Part shown: in pieces, positions 23,219 to 30,634 of the stretch
Position numbering within the stretch: position 1 is the first letter of the stretch
Layout: each line of letters opens with the position of its first letter
NCBI GenBank assembly: GCA_947461225.1
Contig: CANHJV010000027.1
Location: forward strand, 1 to 32,955
Length of the DNA: 32,955 nucleotides
Origin: Gemmatimonadota bacterium
Lineage (GTDB): Bacteria > Gemmatimonadota > Gemmatimonadetes > Gemmatimonadales > Gemmatimonadaceae
Direction of reading: 5' to 3'
Made by a program: the position numbers and the translations under genes
The notes under the pieces: model-generated
The model's input: only the letters and a program-made list of their open reading frames with translations
Databases searched by the model: none
What the model was told of the DNA's origin: nothing

Positions 23219-24046
23219 ATGCCCCCTGAATCCGGCCCTCCCCCCGTGCAGATCCGCGTGCTGGGGTGCTCCGGCGCCATCGCCGCCGGGTGCCGTACGA
23301 CGGCGTTTCTGCTGGACGATCGGGTGTTGTTCGACTGTGGCACGGGCGTGGGTGAGCTCTCTGTGGAGGAGCTGACGCGTATCGACGACGTCGTACTCAC
23401 CCACGCGCATCTCGATCATGTGCAGTCGTTACCGCTGTTGGCGGATGTGGTGCTGCCAACGCGGATGGCCCCGCAGGGACGGGGCGCCATCCGTGTGCAT
23501 GGGCTGCCGGCCACGCTGGATGCACTGCGTACACACCTGTTCAACGGCGTGATCTGGCCCGACTTTCTCTCTATTCCGAGTGCAGCCCGGCCCATTCTGA
23601 CGTTTCACCCGTTTGCGGTCGGAGACGTACTCACGCTCGGGCAGGGAGCCAACGCCCGACGGCTCTGGGTGCTCCCCGCCGTCCATCCGGTGCCCGCGTG
23701 CGGGCTCGCGGTTGACACTGCCGATGGCTGGTGGGTGTTCACGGGCGACTCGGGCCCGAATCCGGCCTGCTGGGCGCTGCTGCAATCGGAGCCGCTGGCG
23801 CACGTGGTGGCCGACGTGTCCTTCACGAATGATCTGGCCGCGTTGGCCGAACGCTCGGGGCACCTGATCCCGAGTACCTTGGCCGATGCGCTGCGCCACG
23901 TACCGGGGCGCGTGCCGGTGTACGTGACGCACCTCAAGCCCGGCGACGACGCCCTGATCATGGCGCAGGTGCTCGCGATCGACACGCCGCACCATATCGA
24001 ACGGCTCGCGCCGGAACACCGCTTCGAGATGGCCGCTAGAGTTTGA
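23219..24046 (+). CDS. Class II 3',5'-cyclic-nucleotide phosphodiesterase (metallo-beta-lactamase fold)
   Basis: The predicted product has 275 residues. The metal-binding motif is HAHLDH at residues 62-67 (LTHAHLDHVQSLPLL), typical of class II phosphodiesterases (PDE1/CpdP type). It is preceded by VLGCSGAIAAGCRTTAFLLDD and LFDCGTGVGEL. Further ligands are expected in PAVHPVPACG, FTGDSGPN and VTHLKPGDD. The enzyme would hydrolyse cAMP or cGMP to the 5'-monophosphate in the cytoplasm; there is no signal peptide. The start ATG 23219 directly precedes the conserved first strand; the frame is open far upstream but only as antisense to the cyclase gene. Its location beside a cyclase supports a role in ending that signal. 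The end overlaps the convergent Ser/Thr kinase gene by 11 bases. Confidence 0.88.
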   Translation: MPPESGPPPVQIRVLGCSGAIAAGCRTTAFLLDDRVLFDCGTGVGELSVEELTRIDDVVLTHAHLDHVQSLPLLADVVLPTRMAPQGRGAIRVHGLPATLDALRTHLFNGVIWPDFLSIPSAARPILTFHPFAVGDVLTLGQGANARRLWVLPAVHPVPACGLAVDTADGWWVFTGDSGPNPACWALLQSEPLAHVVADVSFTNDLAALAERSGHLIPSTLADALRHVPGRVPVYVTHLKPGDDALIMAQVLAIDTPHHIERLAPEHRFEMAARV

Positions 24047-26339
24047 GTTGTTCGAGCAGGTCGGTAAACGCCGCCTGTCCCAGCAGCGGCGCGTACTCGT
24101 GCCGTGCCCCGAGGTAGATCACGTCGGCGTCGCGCTCGTCCACGGCCCGCTGCAACCAGGCGATCGCCTCGTCGGGGGCGCCGCTGGCCAAATGCGCCCG
24201 GGCAATGAGCGACGCCCCCACGTAGCGCTCGTCGCGCAGCCCCAGCAGGCCGTCGCGCACATCCTCCGCGCGCGACCGGTCGCCCAGGGCAGCGGAGACC
24301 AGCGCGCCGAGCGTGAACATCTCCGGTGACCCACCGGTGAGATCGATCGCCTGCGCCACGCTGTCCTCGGCCTCGGCCACCAGGCCGGCCCCGAGTTGCG
24401 CCTGCGCCAGAAAGAAGTGCGCCATGCCGAATTTCGGGGCCAGCGCGAGTGTCTGGCCGTGGCGGGCGATGGCGTCGTTGCAGCGCCCGGCAAGGGCGAG
24501 CACGATCCCGGCCGTGGCGCTGATGGCCAGCGACAGGGGGTCGAGCGTCTGCGCCTGCGCGATATCGGCCATGGCGTCGTCGAAGCGGGCCAGGGGCACC
24601 CACAGCGCCACGGCGCGCCACTGGTACGCGGTGGCGTAGGCCGGGGCGAGGGTGACGGCGCGGGCGAAGCTGGCTTCGGCGGCGGCCCAGTCGTGATCGT
24701 ACGAGGCGGCCACCATGCCGAGGGCGGCGTGGGGTTCGGCCAGTGACGGATCGATGGCCAGCGCCTTGCGCGCCATGTCGCGCGCCAGCGGCATCACCTC
24801 GTGCGGCGCGCGGGCGCCGTACGTGCCGAGGACGACATAGCTGTCGGCGAGTCCGGCAAAGGCGGGGGCGAACTGCGGGTCGCGCTCGGTGGCGGCGAGG
24901 AAGAGCGCCACGGCCTCCGACAGCCCCTCCTCGGTACGACGGTTCCACTGGAAGCGGCCTTTGAGGTACAGCTGGTACGTCTCGACGTCCGTGGAGGGGG
25001 CGGCGGCGCGCGCCAGGGTGGTGTGTGTCACCGTCGCCGGCGCTCCCGGCGCTCCCGGCGCCCCGGCGACCAGCGTGGTTTCGAGCGCGCCCGAGATACT
25101 GGCGCTGATTTCGTCCTGAATGGCGAAGACGTCGTCGAGCAGACGGTCGAATTGGGCGTGCCACAGCTGCTGGCCGTCGGCCACGCGGAGCAGGGCGACC
25201 TTCACGCGGATACGCGCGCCCCCGCGCTGCACGCTCCCCTCGAGCACGTGCGCGACCTTCAGCGCGGTCCCGATGGAGGCGAGATCGTCGGTCTTTCCGC
25301 GGAACGCATAGCTCGACGTGCGGGCGGCCACCTGCAGCGTCCGCAGTCGTCCGAGAGCGCTGATGACTTCGTCGGCGATGCCGTCGGCGAGAAAGGCGTT
25401 CTCTGGATCCTGCCCGATATTGGTGAACGGGAGGACCGCGATCGAGGGGAAGGCGGGCGCGGCGGGGGCCGGCACGGTGGCCGTGGCTCGCGCGAGTTCC
25501 TTCGCAAACGCGCCGGCCGTGGAGAAGCGAGCCGCCGGGTCGCTGGACAGGGATTTGGTGAGCGCCTCGACCACATGCGGCGGGACGTCGGGACGCTTGC
25601 TGTCGATGGGAGCCGGTACCTCGAAAAACCGCTTCGCGATGACCGCCTGCACGGTGGGGCCGGTGAAGGGCTGCTCGCCGGCCAGCATCTCCCAGAGCAT
25701 GAGTCCCAGGCCGTACTGGTCACTGCGCCCATCGATACCGGCCTCGCCGGCGGCCTGCTCGGGGCTCATGTACGCCGGCGTCCCCACGGCGATGCCCGCG
25801 CCGTCGCCGTCGGACGCGGCGTCTTCCTCCATCGAGGCCGACATGGCGCGCGCCACCCCGAAGTCGAGCATCACGGCGTGCCCGGCGAGCATGAGGATGT
25901 TTTCCGGCTTCACGTCGCGATGCAGCACGTCGGCGGCATGGGCGTAGTTGAGCGCGTCGGCGACTTCCCGGGCAATCTGGACGGCGTCGGCCACCTCGAG
26001 GCGTCCGTCGCGATCGAGCCGCGCACGGATGTCTTCGCCGTCCACGAAGGGCATGACGTAGAACGGGACGCCGTCGGCGGTGCCGGAATCCAGCAGCGGC
26101 AGGATGTGCGGGTGGGTAAGCCGCGCCGCCAACTGAATTTCGCGCAGAAACCGTTCGGCTCCGAAGGATGCCGCGACCTCGGGGAGCATCACCTTCACGG
26201 CCACCAGTCGATCATGCTTGAGGTCGCGCGCGAGGTACACGCGCGCCATGCCACCCACGCCAAGTTCGCGTTCGATGCGGTAGCGATCGGCGAGGGCCTG
26301 CTGAAAGGTCGTCACGTGAGGACCGGCTCCGGTCGGCAT
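24036..26339 (-). CDS. Ser/Thr protein kinase with TolB/FlgO-like domain and TPR repeats
   Basis: The predicted product has 767 residues. Residues 20-280 form a Hanks-type kinase: GVGGMARVY loop, Lys49 (VAVKV), catalytic Asp142 (HRDVKPEN), Asp159 (DFGVA) and GTPAYMSPEQ. Residues 300-430 match the TolB/FlgO-like domain common after such kinases in Gemmatimonadota (IAVLPFTNIGQDPENAFLADGIADEV, LEGSVQRGGARIRVKVALL). Residues 460-767 are helical TPR-type repeats. A GAPGAPGAP stretch links the two. I see no transmembrane helix between kinase and TolB-like domain, where one is common, so this may be a soluble kinase. ATG 26339 is preferred to a GTG at 26351. Targets are unknown; the nearby signalling proteins are candidates by position only. 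Confidence 0.9.
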   Translation of the reverse strand: MPTGAGPHVTTFQQALADRYRIERELGVGGMARVYLARDLKHDRLVAVKVMLPEVAASFGAERFLREIQLAARLTHPHILPLLDSGTADGVPFYVMPFVDGEDIRARLDRDGRLEVADAVQIAREVADALNYAHAADVLHRDVKPENILMLAGHAVMLDFGVARAMSASMEEDAASDGDGAGIAVGTPAYMSPEQAAGEAGIDGRSDQYGLGLMLWEMLAGEQPFTGPTVQAVIAKRFFEVPAPIDSKRPDVPPHVVEALTKSLSSDPAARFSTAGAFAKELARATATVPAPAAPAFPSIAVLPFTNIGQDPENAFLADGIADEVISALGRLRTLQVAARTSSYAFRGKTDDLASIGTALKVAHVLEGSVQRGGARIRVKVALLRVADGQQLWHAQFDRLLDDVFAIQDEISASISGALETTLVAGAPGAPGAPATVTHTTLARAAAPSTDVETYQLYLKGRFQWNRRTEEGLSEAVALFLAATERDPQFAPAFAGLADSYVVLGTYGARAPHEVMPLARDMARKALAIDPSLAEPHAALGMVAASYDHDWAAAEASFARAVTLAPAYATAYQWRAVALWVPLARFDDAMADIAQAQTLDPLSLAISATAGIVLALAGRCNDAIARHGQTLALAPKFGMAHFFLAQAQLGAGLVAEAEDSVAQAIDLTGGSPEMFTLGALVSAALGDRSRAEDVRDGLLGLRDERYVGASLIARAHLASGAPDEAIAWLQRAVDERDADVIYLGARHEYAPLLGQAAFTDLLEQLKL

Positions 26340-26443
26340 GGTGGCGCGCACGGCGACTGGCGCCGCGCATCGGGACGTGGGGACTCAACGGGAACGCGAA
26401 CGGACGGCACCGTGCTGCCGTGCCCGCTTTCCCTCGACCGGCA

Positions 26444-26449
26444 AGTATA
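26444..26449 (-). promoter_or_regulatory. Candidate -10 element upstream of the Ser/Thr kinase gene
   Basis: On the minus strand the sequence reads TATACT, five of six consensus positions, in an otherwise very GC-rich 247-base divergent gap and about 105 nt ahead of the kinase ATG. There is no good -35 hexamer at the usual spacing. Confidence 0.3.
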
Positions 26450-26586
26450 GCAGCGGCGCCTCGCCCCGTGGGCCTTCGCCGGTCGCGACGGAGGCGGGGG
26501 GGCGATAGCGGGCTGATCGTTGAACGCCTATTCTTCGCGCGCGCGGGTCACGATACGCGAACCCGACGCTACCCCTTCGAGAACGC

Positions 26587-28575
26587 ATGATGTCGCTGAC
26601 CCACGCCCGTTCTTGGGTGTCGCCACGCCGCGCGCTGGCGCTGGCGCTGCTGCTCACCGCCGCCTGTGGTGGTGAGGCGCCGCCCCCAACGCGTCCCGTG
26701 ATCGGCTTGATGCAAGTGGCGGCGATTGCCCCACTCGATGACGCCAAGGCCGGCTTCCTCCGGGCGCTCGCCGACTCGGGGTACGTGGCCGATTCGACGA
26801 TCACCATCATTGAACGGAACGCGCAGGGGGACATCCCCACCCTGTCGCTGATCGCCAACGAGTTCAAGCAGCGTGGCGTGACCCACGTGGCCACGCTGGC
26901 CACCGTCACGCTGCAGAGCGCGATGCAGGTGATCACCGACCGGCCGCTGATTTTTGGCGCGGTGGCGAATCCCTATATCATCAAAGCCGGCACCAGCCCG
27001 ACCGAGCACCGCCCCAATCTCACGGGCGCCGACATTCCGCTACCGGTCGACAAAACACTGGCGGTGGCGATCGAAGCGTTTCCCGCGGTGAAAACGTGGG
27101 GCACGTTGTTCGATCCGTCTGATCCGTTTGCGGAATTTTATGTCGGCAAAACCAAGGCCGCCGCGGCCGCGCTGGGCGTGAACTTGGTGATCGTGGCCTG
27201 CACCAGCCCCTCGGACATCGTGACGGGGGTGCAGACGCTGCGGGCGCAGGGGGCGCAGGGGATCATGCAGATTCCGAGCGTCATGATCGTGGGCGGGATG
27301 CCGGCGATGGTGAAGGCGACGCGCGAGGCCAATATGCCCTTCGTGTCGGCCAGCACCGGCACCGCCGGCCCGCCCCTCTCGCTCGGGGCGAGCTTCCGGG
27401 ACAACGGCTACGACATGGGGCTGATCATGATCCGGGTGCTGCGCGGCACGTCGCCGGCCGTGATCCCGTTTCAGTCCACCAACAAGGCCCGGTTGGAGGT
27501 CGACCTGGCGGCGGCCAAGCGGTACGGCGTGGTGATCCCGCAGGCGATCATCGACCGCGCCAACACGGTGATCCCGGAAACGGGGGCGCCGGACGGCGGC
27601 GCGGCGCCGACGGGTGCCGCGATGGCCGGCGCCGCGAAAGCGACCCCGGCGGCGCCGACGACCCCGGCGGATTCGCCGGGGGCCTTGTGGTGGTCCACGC
27701 TGGCTCAGGGACTCGCGTACGTGGCGCTGGCGTGGGGCGTGTATCTCACGTCGCGCGTGCTGCGCTTTCCCGACATCACTCCCGACGGCAGCTTCCCGCT
27801 GGGCGCCGCCGTGGCCGCGGCGCTGATTCTGGGCGGCGTCCATCCTGTCCTCGCCACACTCGCCGCCTTCGTGGCGGGCATGGCCGCGGGCTATCTCACC
27901 GGCGTGCTGCACACCCGCTTCGGCGTGACCGAATTGCTCACCGGCATTCTGGTCATGACCGGGTTGTACTCGGTGAACTTGCGCGTGATGGGGCGGTCGA
28001 ATCTCTCCATGCTCGACCAACCCTCGGTGGCCACCACGCTGCACGGCCTCGTCCCGGCGACGGCCGGCTGGAACGCCGACCTCACGTACGGGCTGATCTT
28101 CGGCGCGATGATGGTGGTGCTTGGGCTCGTGCTCGTGTGGTATCTGCGCACCGACTTCGGGCTCGCCATGCGCGCGGTGGGTGACAACCCGGCCATGATC
28201 ACGGCGCAGGGGGTCGATCGCCGCCGGATGGTCGAACTGGGACTCGCGCTGGCCAACGGCCTGGTGGCCTTCTCCGGCGCGCTGATCGCCCAGTATCAGG
28301 GCTTCGCCGACGTGGGAATGGGCGTGGGCACGCTCGTGGGCGGCATGGCGGCCGTGATCCTCGGCGAAACACTGAAGCCGAAGCGCTGGGGCTTGGGCGC
28401 GACGATCATCATGGTGGCGCTCGGCGCGCTGGGCTTCCGCGCGCTGATCGCGGTCGCGCTGCGCATCGGGCTCAACCCGGTCGATCTCAAACTCGCCACC
28501 GCGGTGTTCGTGTTGGCCGCGCTTGTCCTCCCGAAGTTGCGGAAGGGCGCCTCCCGCACCGGAGCCACCCGATGA
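26587..28575 (+). CDS. Fused ABC importer: TrpX-type binding lipoprotein + BPD_transp_2 permease
   Basis: The predicted product has 662 residues. The lipobox TAAC has Cys27. Residues 38-325 form an ABC_sub_bind (TrpX-like) domain: PVIGLMQVAAIAPLDDAKAGFLRAL, LIFGAVANPY, LTGADIPLPVD, GTLFDPSDPF and PFQSTNKARLEVDL. An Ala/Pro-rich linker (about 338-370) leads to an integral permease with 8-9 hydrophobic segments (about 375-655) related to the LivH/RbsC-type permeases. The conserved cytoplasmic loop RAVGDNPAMITAQGVDRRR follows the fifth segment. Relatives take up tryptophan or tyrosine; the substrate here is unproven. The lipid anchor fixes the N-terminus outside, and counting helices then places the loop in the cytoplasm. 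The stop overlaps the ATPase start as ATGA. Confidence 0.88.
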   Translation: MMSLTHARSWVSPRRALALALLLTAACGGEAPPPTRPVIGLMQVAAIAPLDDAKAGFLRALADSGYVADSTITIIERNAQGDIPTLSLIANEFKQRGVTHVATLATVTLQSAMQVITDRPLIFGAVANPYIIKAGTSPTEHRPNLTGADIPLPVDKTLAVAIEAFPAVKTWGTLFDPSDPFAEFYVGKTKAAAAALGVNLVIVACTSPSDIVTGVQTLRAQGAQGIMQIPSVMIVGGMPAMVKATREANMPFVSASTGTAGPPLSLGASFRDNGYDMGLIMIRVLRGTSPAVIPFQSTNKARLEVDLAAAKRYGVVIPQAIIDRANTVIPETGAPDGGAAPTGAAMAGAAKATPAAPTTPADSPGALWWSTLAQGLAYVALAWGVYLTSRVLRFPDITPDGSFPLGAAVAAALILGGVHPVLATLAAFVAGMAAGYLTGVLHTRFGVTELLTGILVMTGLYSVNLRVMGRSNLSMLDQPSVATTLHGLVPATAGWNADLTYGLIFGAMMVVLGLVLVWYLRTDFGLAMRAVGDNPAMITAQGVDRRRMVELGLALANGLVAFSGALIAQYQGFADVGMGVGTLVGGMAAVILGETLKPKRWGLGATIIMVALGALGFRALIAVALRIGLNPVDLKLATAVFVLAALVLPKLRKGASRTGATR

Positions 28576-29381
28576 TCACGATCACCAATCTCGAGAAGAC
28601 CTTCGAACAGCCCGGCGGTGAGCAAGTGCACGCGCTGCGCGGCATCGATCTTTCGCTCCCGGAGGGACAGTTCCTCACGGTGATCGGCAGCAATGGGTCG
28701 GGGAAGTCCACGATCCTGAACGCCATCGCCGGCGTGTTCCTGCCGGATGCCGGCACGATCCGGATCGGCACCACCGACGTGACGCGCCTGGCGGAACATC
28801 AGCGCGCCGGTCTGATCGGCCGCGTGTTTCAGGATCCGTTCAAGGGGAGCTGCCCCACGCTGACCGTGGCGGAGAACATGCGCATGGCGGAGCTGCGCGG
28901 ACTGCCGCGTGGATTGCGCCGCGGGCTCGATCGCGCCGCGCTCGATCGCTACCGGACGCTGCTCGCGACGCTCGGCATGCGGCTCGAGGGACGGCTCGAG
29001 GCATCGATGGGGACGCTGTCCGGCGGCCAGCGCCAAGCGGTGACGCTGCTCATGGCCACGCTGCGGCGTCCGCATTTGCTGCTGCTCGACGAGCACACGG
29101 CGGCGCTGGATCCGCGCGCCGCTGAACAGGTCATGCGCGTGACCGACGCGGTGGTGCGCGAGCACAAGCTCACGGCGTTCATGGTCACGCACAGCATGGA
29201 GCAGGCGGTGGAGTACGGCGATCGCACCGTGATGATGCATCGCGGCAATGTGATTGCCGACCTCGAAGGCGACGAGCGTCGTGGGGTGTCGGAGGCCGAC
29301 TTGCTGGCCCGCTTCGCGGCGCTGCGCTACACGGCCGAGATGCGCTTGACTGGTGAACTCGCTAGTCCACCGACACGGTGA
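28572..29381 (+). CDS. ABC transporter ATP-binding protein (partner of the fused importer)
   Basis: The predicted ATPase has 269 residues. Walker A is GSNGSGKS (39-46), the Q-loop region is GRVFQDPFKGSCPTLTVAENMRMAEL, the signature LSGGQRQ begins at 149, Walker B is LLLLDEHTAALDP (about 168-180) and the H-loop is MVTHSME. It matches the ATPases paired with ABC_sub_bind/BPD_transp_2 systems such as TrpZ and would energise the fused protein encoded just upstream. It overlaps its neighbours on both sides by 4 bases (ATGA at its start, GTGA at its end), so it is translated between the importer and the HlyD-like exporter protein. That overlap directly ties the import and export halves of the operon. 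Confidence 0.9.
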   Translation: MITITNLEKTFEQPGGEQVHALRGIDLSLPEGQFLTVIGSNGSGKSTILNAIAGVFLPDAGTIRIGTTDVTRLAEHQRAGLIGRVFQDPFKGSCPTLTVAENMRMAELRGLPRGLRRGLDRAALDRYRTLLATLGMRLEGRLEASMGTLSGGQRQAVTLLMATLRRPHLLLLDEHTAALDPRAAEQVMRVTDAVVREHKLTAFMVTHSMEQAVEYGDRTVMMHRGNVIADLEGDERRGVSEADLLARFAALRYTAEMRLTGELASPPTR

Positions 29382-30634
29382 GCACACAGCCGTCGCTGTT
29401 CAGGAAAGCCGCCCTCGACCAACTGTCGTCGCCCGACGAACTCGATCGGGCGCTGCGTGTCACCAGCCCCAGAGCGTGGCTCGCGCTTTCGGCGCTGGCG
29501 GGTCTCGTGGTCATGGCGATTTTCTGGTCGATCGTGGGAGAAATTCCTTCGCAGCTCACCGGCGAAGGGCTGCTGTTACGCACCGGTGGGGTGTCGCAGA
29601 TCGTGTCCACCGCCGGCGGCCGTCTGACTGGCTTCACCGTCACGGCGGGTGATCTGGTCAAACGCGGGCAGGGGCTCGGGAACGTGGCGCAGCCCGATCT
29701 CCTCGTCGAACTCGACAACGCCCGCGCGGAACTCACGGCGGCACGTCTGCAGCAAGCGGCCCTGACCCAGTTCCAGGCCGTGGACGCGGAGCAGCAAGCC
29801 ACGCTTTTCCGGAGCCAGCGCGAGGAGGCCACGCGCACGATCGCCGAGGCCGGAGAACAGGCGCGGTGGTATGCGGAGCGCGTGAAGGCGGAGGAAACGC
29901 TGCTCGCGCAGCGGTTGCTGCTGGAAGACAAGCTGTTCGACACGCGCCGCTCGGCGCTTACCGAGCAGGCGCGTCAGGAGACGGCGCGCACCAAGCTGAA
30001 AGAGATCGCGCTGGCCGAGGGGACGTGGCGGAACCGGGCCGCGCAGGAGATGACGACGGCGCGCTTGAACGCGGAGAAGGCGGCGCGCACGGTCGCCGGG
30101 CTCGAGAAGCGGGTGCGGGCCGCATCGGCGATCGTGAGTCCTGCCGATGGCCGGGTCGTGGAAGTCATCGTGGCCGATGGACAATTGGTGACGGCTGGCG
30201 AAGCGGTGCTCAGTCTCGAGCCGGTAACGGGCCCGCTGGAAGCGCTGATCTTTCTCCCGGCGGCCGACGGAAAAAAGGTGCAGCCCGGCATGACGGTGCG
30301 ACTCGCGCCGGTCACGGTGAAGCCGGAGGAATTCGGCTACATCACGGGTCGCGTGCGCACGGTGTCCAGCTTCCCGGCCACCACGAAGGGGATGAAGCGG
30401 GTGCTGCAGAACGACGGGCTGGTGACGACGCTATCGGCCAAGGGCGCCCCGTTCGAAGTATTCGTGACGCTTACCCAGGATACGGCCACCGTGAGTGGGT
30501 ACCGCTGGACCTCGGGAGCCGGTCCGGCGGTGGGGCTCTTCAGCGGCACGATGGCGACGGCGCTGATTACCGAGCGGACGCAGCGCCCCATCGAGCTGGT
30601 GTTGCCGTTCGTGCGGAGCCTCTTTGGCCTTTAA
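29378..30634 (+). CDS. NHLM/NHLP-type bacteriocin system secretion protein (HlyD-like)
   Basis: The predicted periplasmic adaptor has 418 residues. It opens with the family-typical LFRKAALDQLSSPDELDRALRVTSPR, followed by one transmembrane helix (about 33-53). Two half-lipoyl regions (GGVSQIVSTAGGRLTGFTV, ASAIVSPADGRVVEVIVADGQLV) flank a long alpha-helical hairpin rich in Glu, Gln, Arg and Ala (about 105-245). This matches the HlyD family member of nitrile-hydratase-leader/Nif11-leader peptide export systems, and such adaptors link the inner-membrane exporter to the outside. The start codon GTG 29378 overlaps the previous stop as GTGA. The next gene starts within its last codons, so the export genes are tightly coupled. 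Confidence 0.85.
   Translation: MSTQPSLFRKAALDQLSSPDELDRALRVTSPRAWLALSALAGLVVMAIFWSIVGEIPSQLTGEGLLLRTGGVSQIVSTAGGRLTGFTVTAGDLVKRGQGLGNVAQPDLLVELDNARAELTAARLQQAALTQFQAVDAEQQATLFRSQREEATRTIAEAGEQARWYAERVKAEETLLAQRLLLEDKLFDTRRSALTEQARQETARTKLKEIALAEGTWRNRAAQEMTTARLNAEKAARTVAGLEKRVRAASAIVSPADGRVVEVIVADGQLVTAGEAVLSLEPVTGPLEALIFLPAADGKKVQPGMTVRLAPVTVKPEEFGYITGRVRTVSSFPATTKGMKRVLQNDGLVTTLSAKGAPFEVFVTLTQDTATVSGYRWTSGAGPAVGLFSGTMATALITERTQRPIELVLPFVRSLFGL

Noticed and set aside
12498-24046. A sigma factor gene to serve as target of the RsbW-like protein
   Set aside because: None of the genes has sigma region 2 or 4 features; the target must lie elsewhere or be another kind of protein.
24801-26450. 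A 549-codon open frame antisense to the Ser/Thr kinase
   Set aside because: The same GC-driven shadow; the kinase motifs on the other strand are unambiguous.
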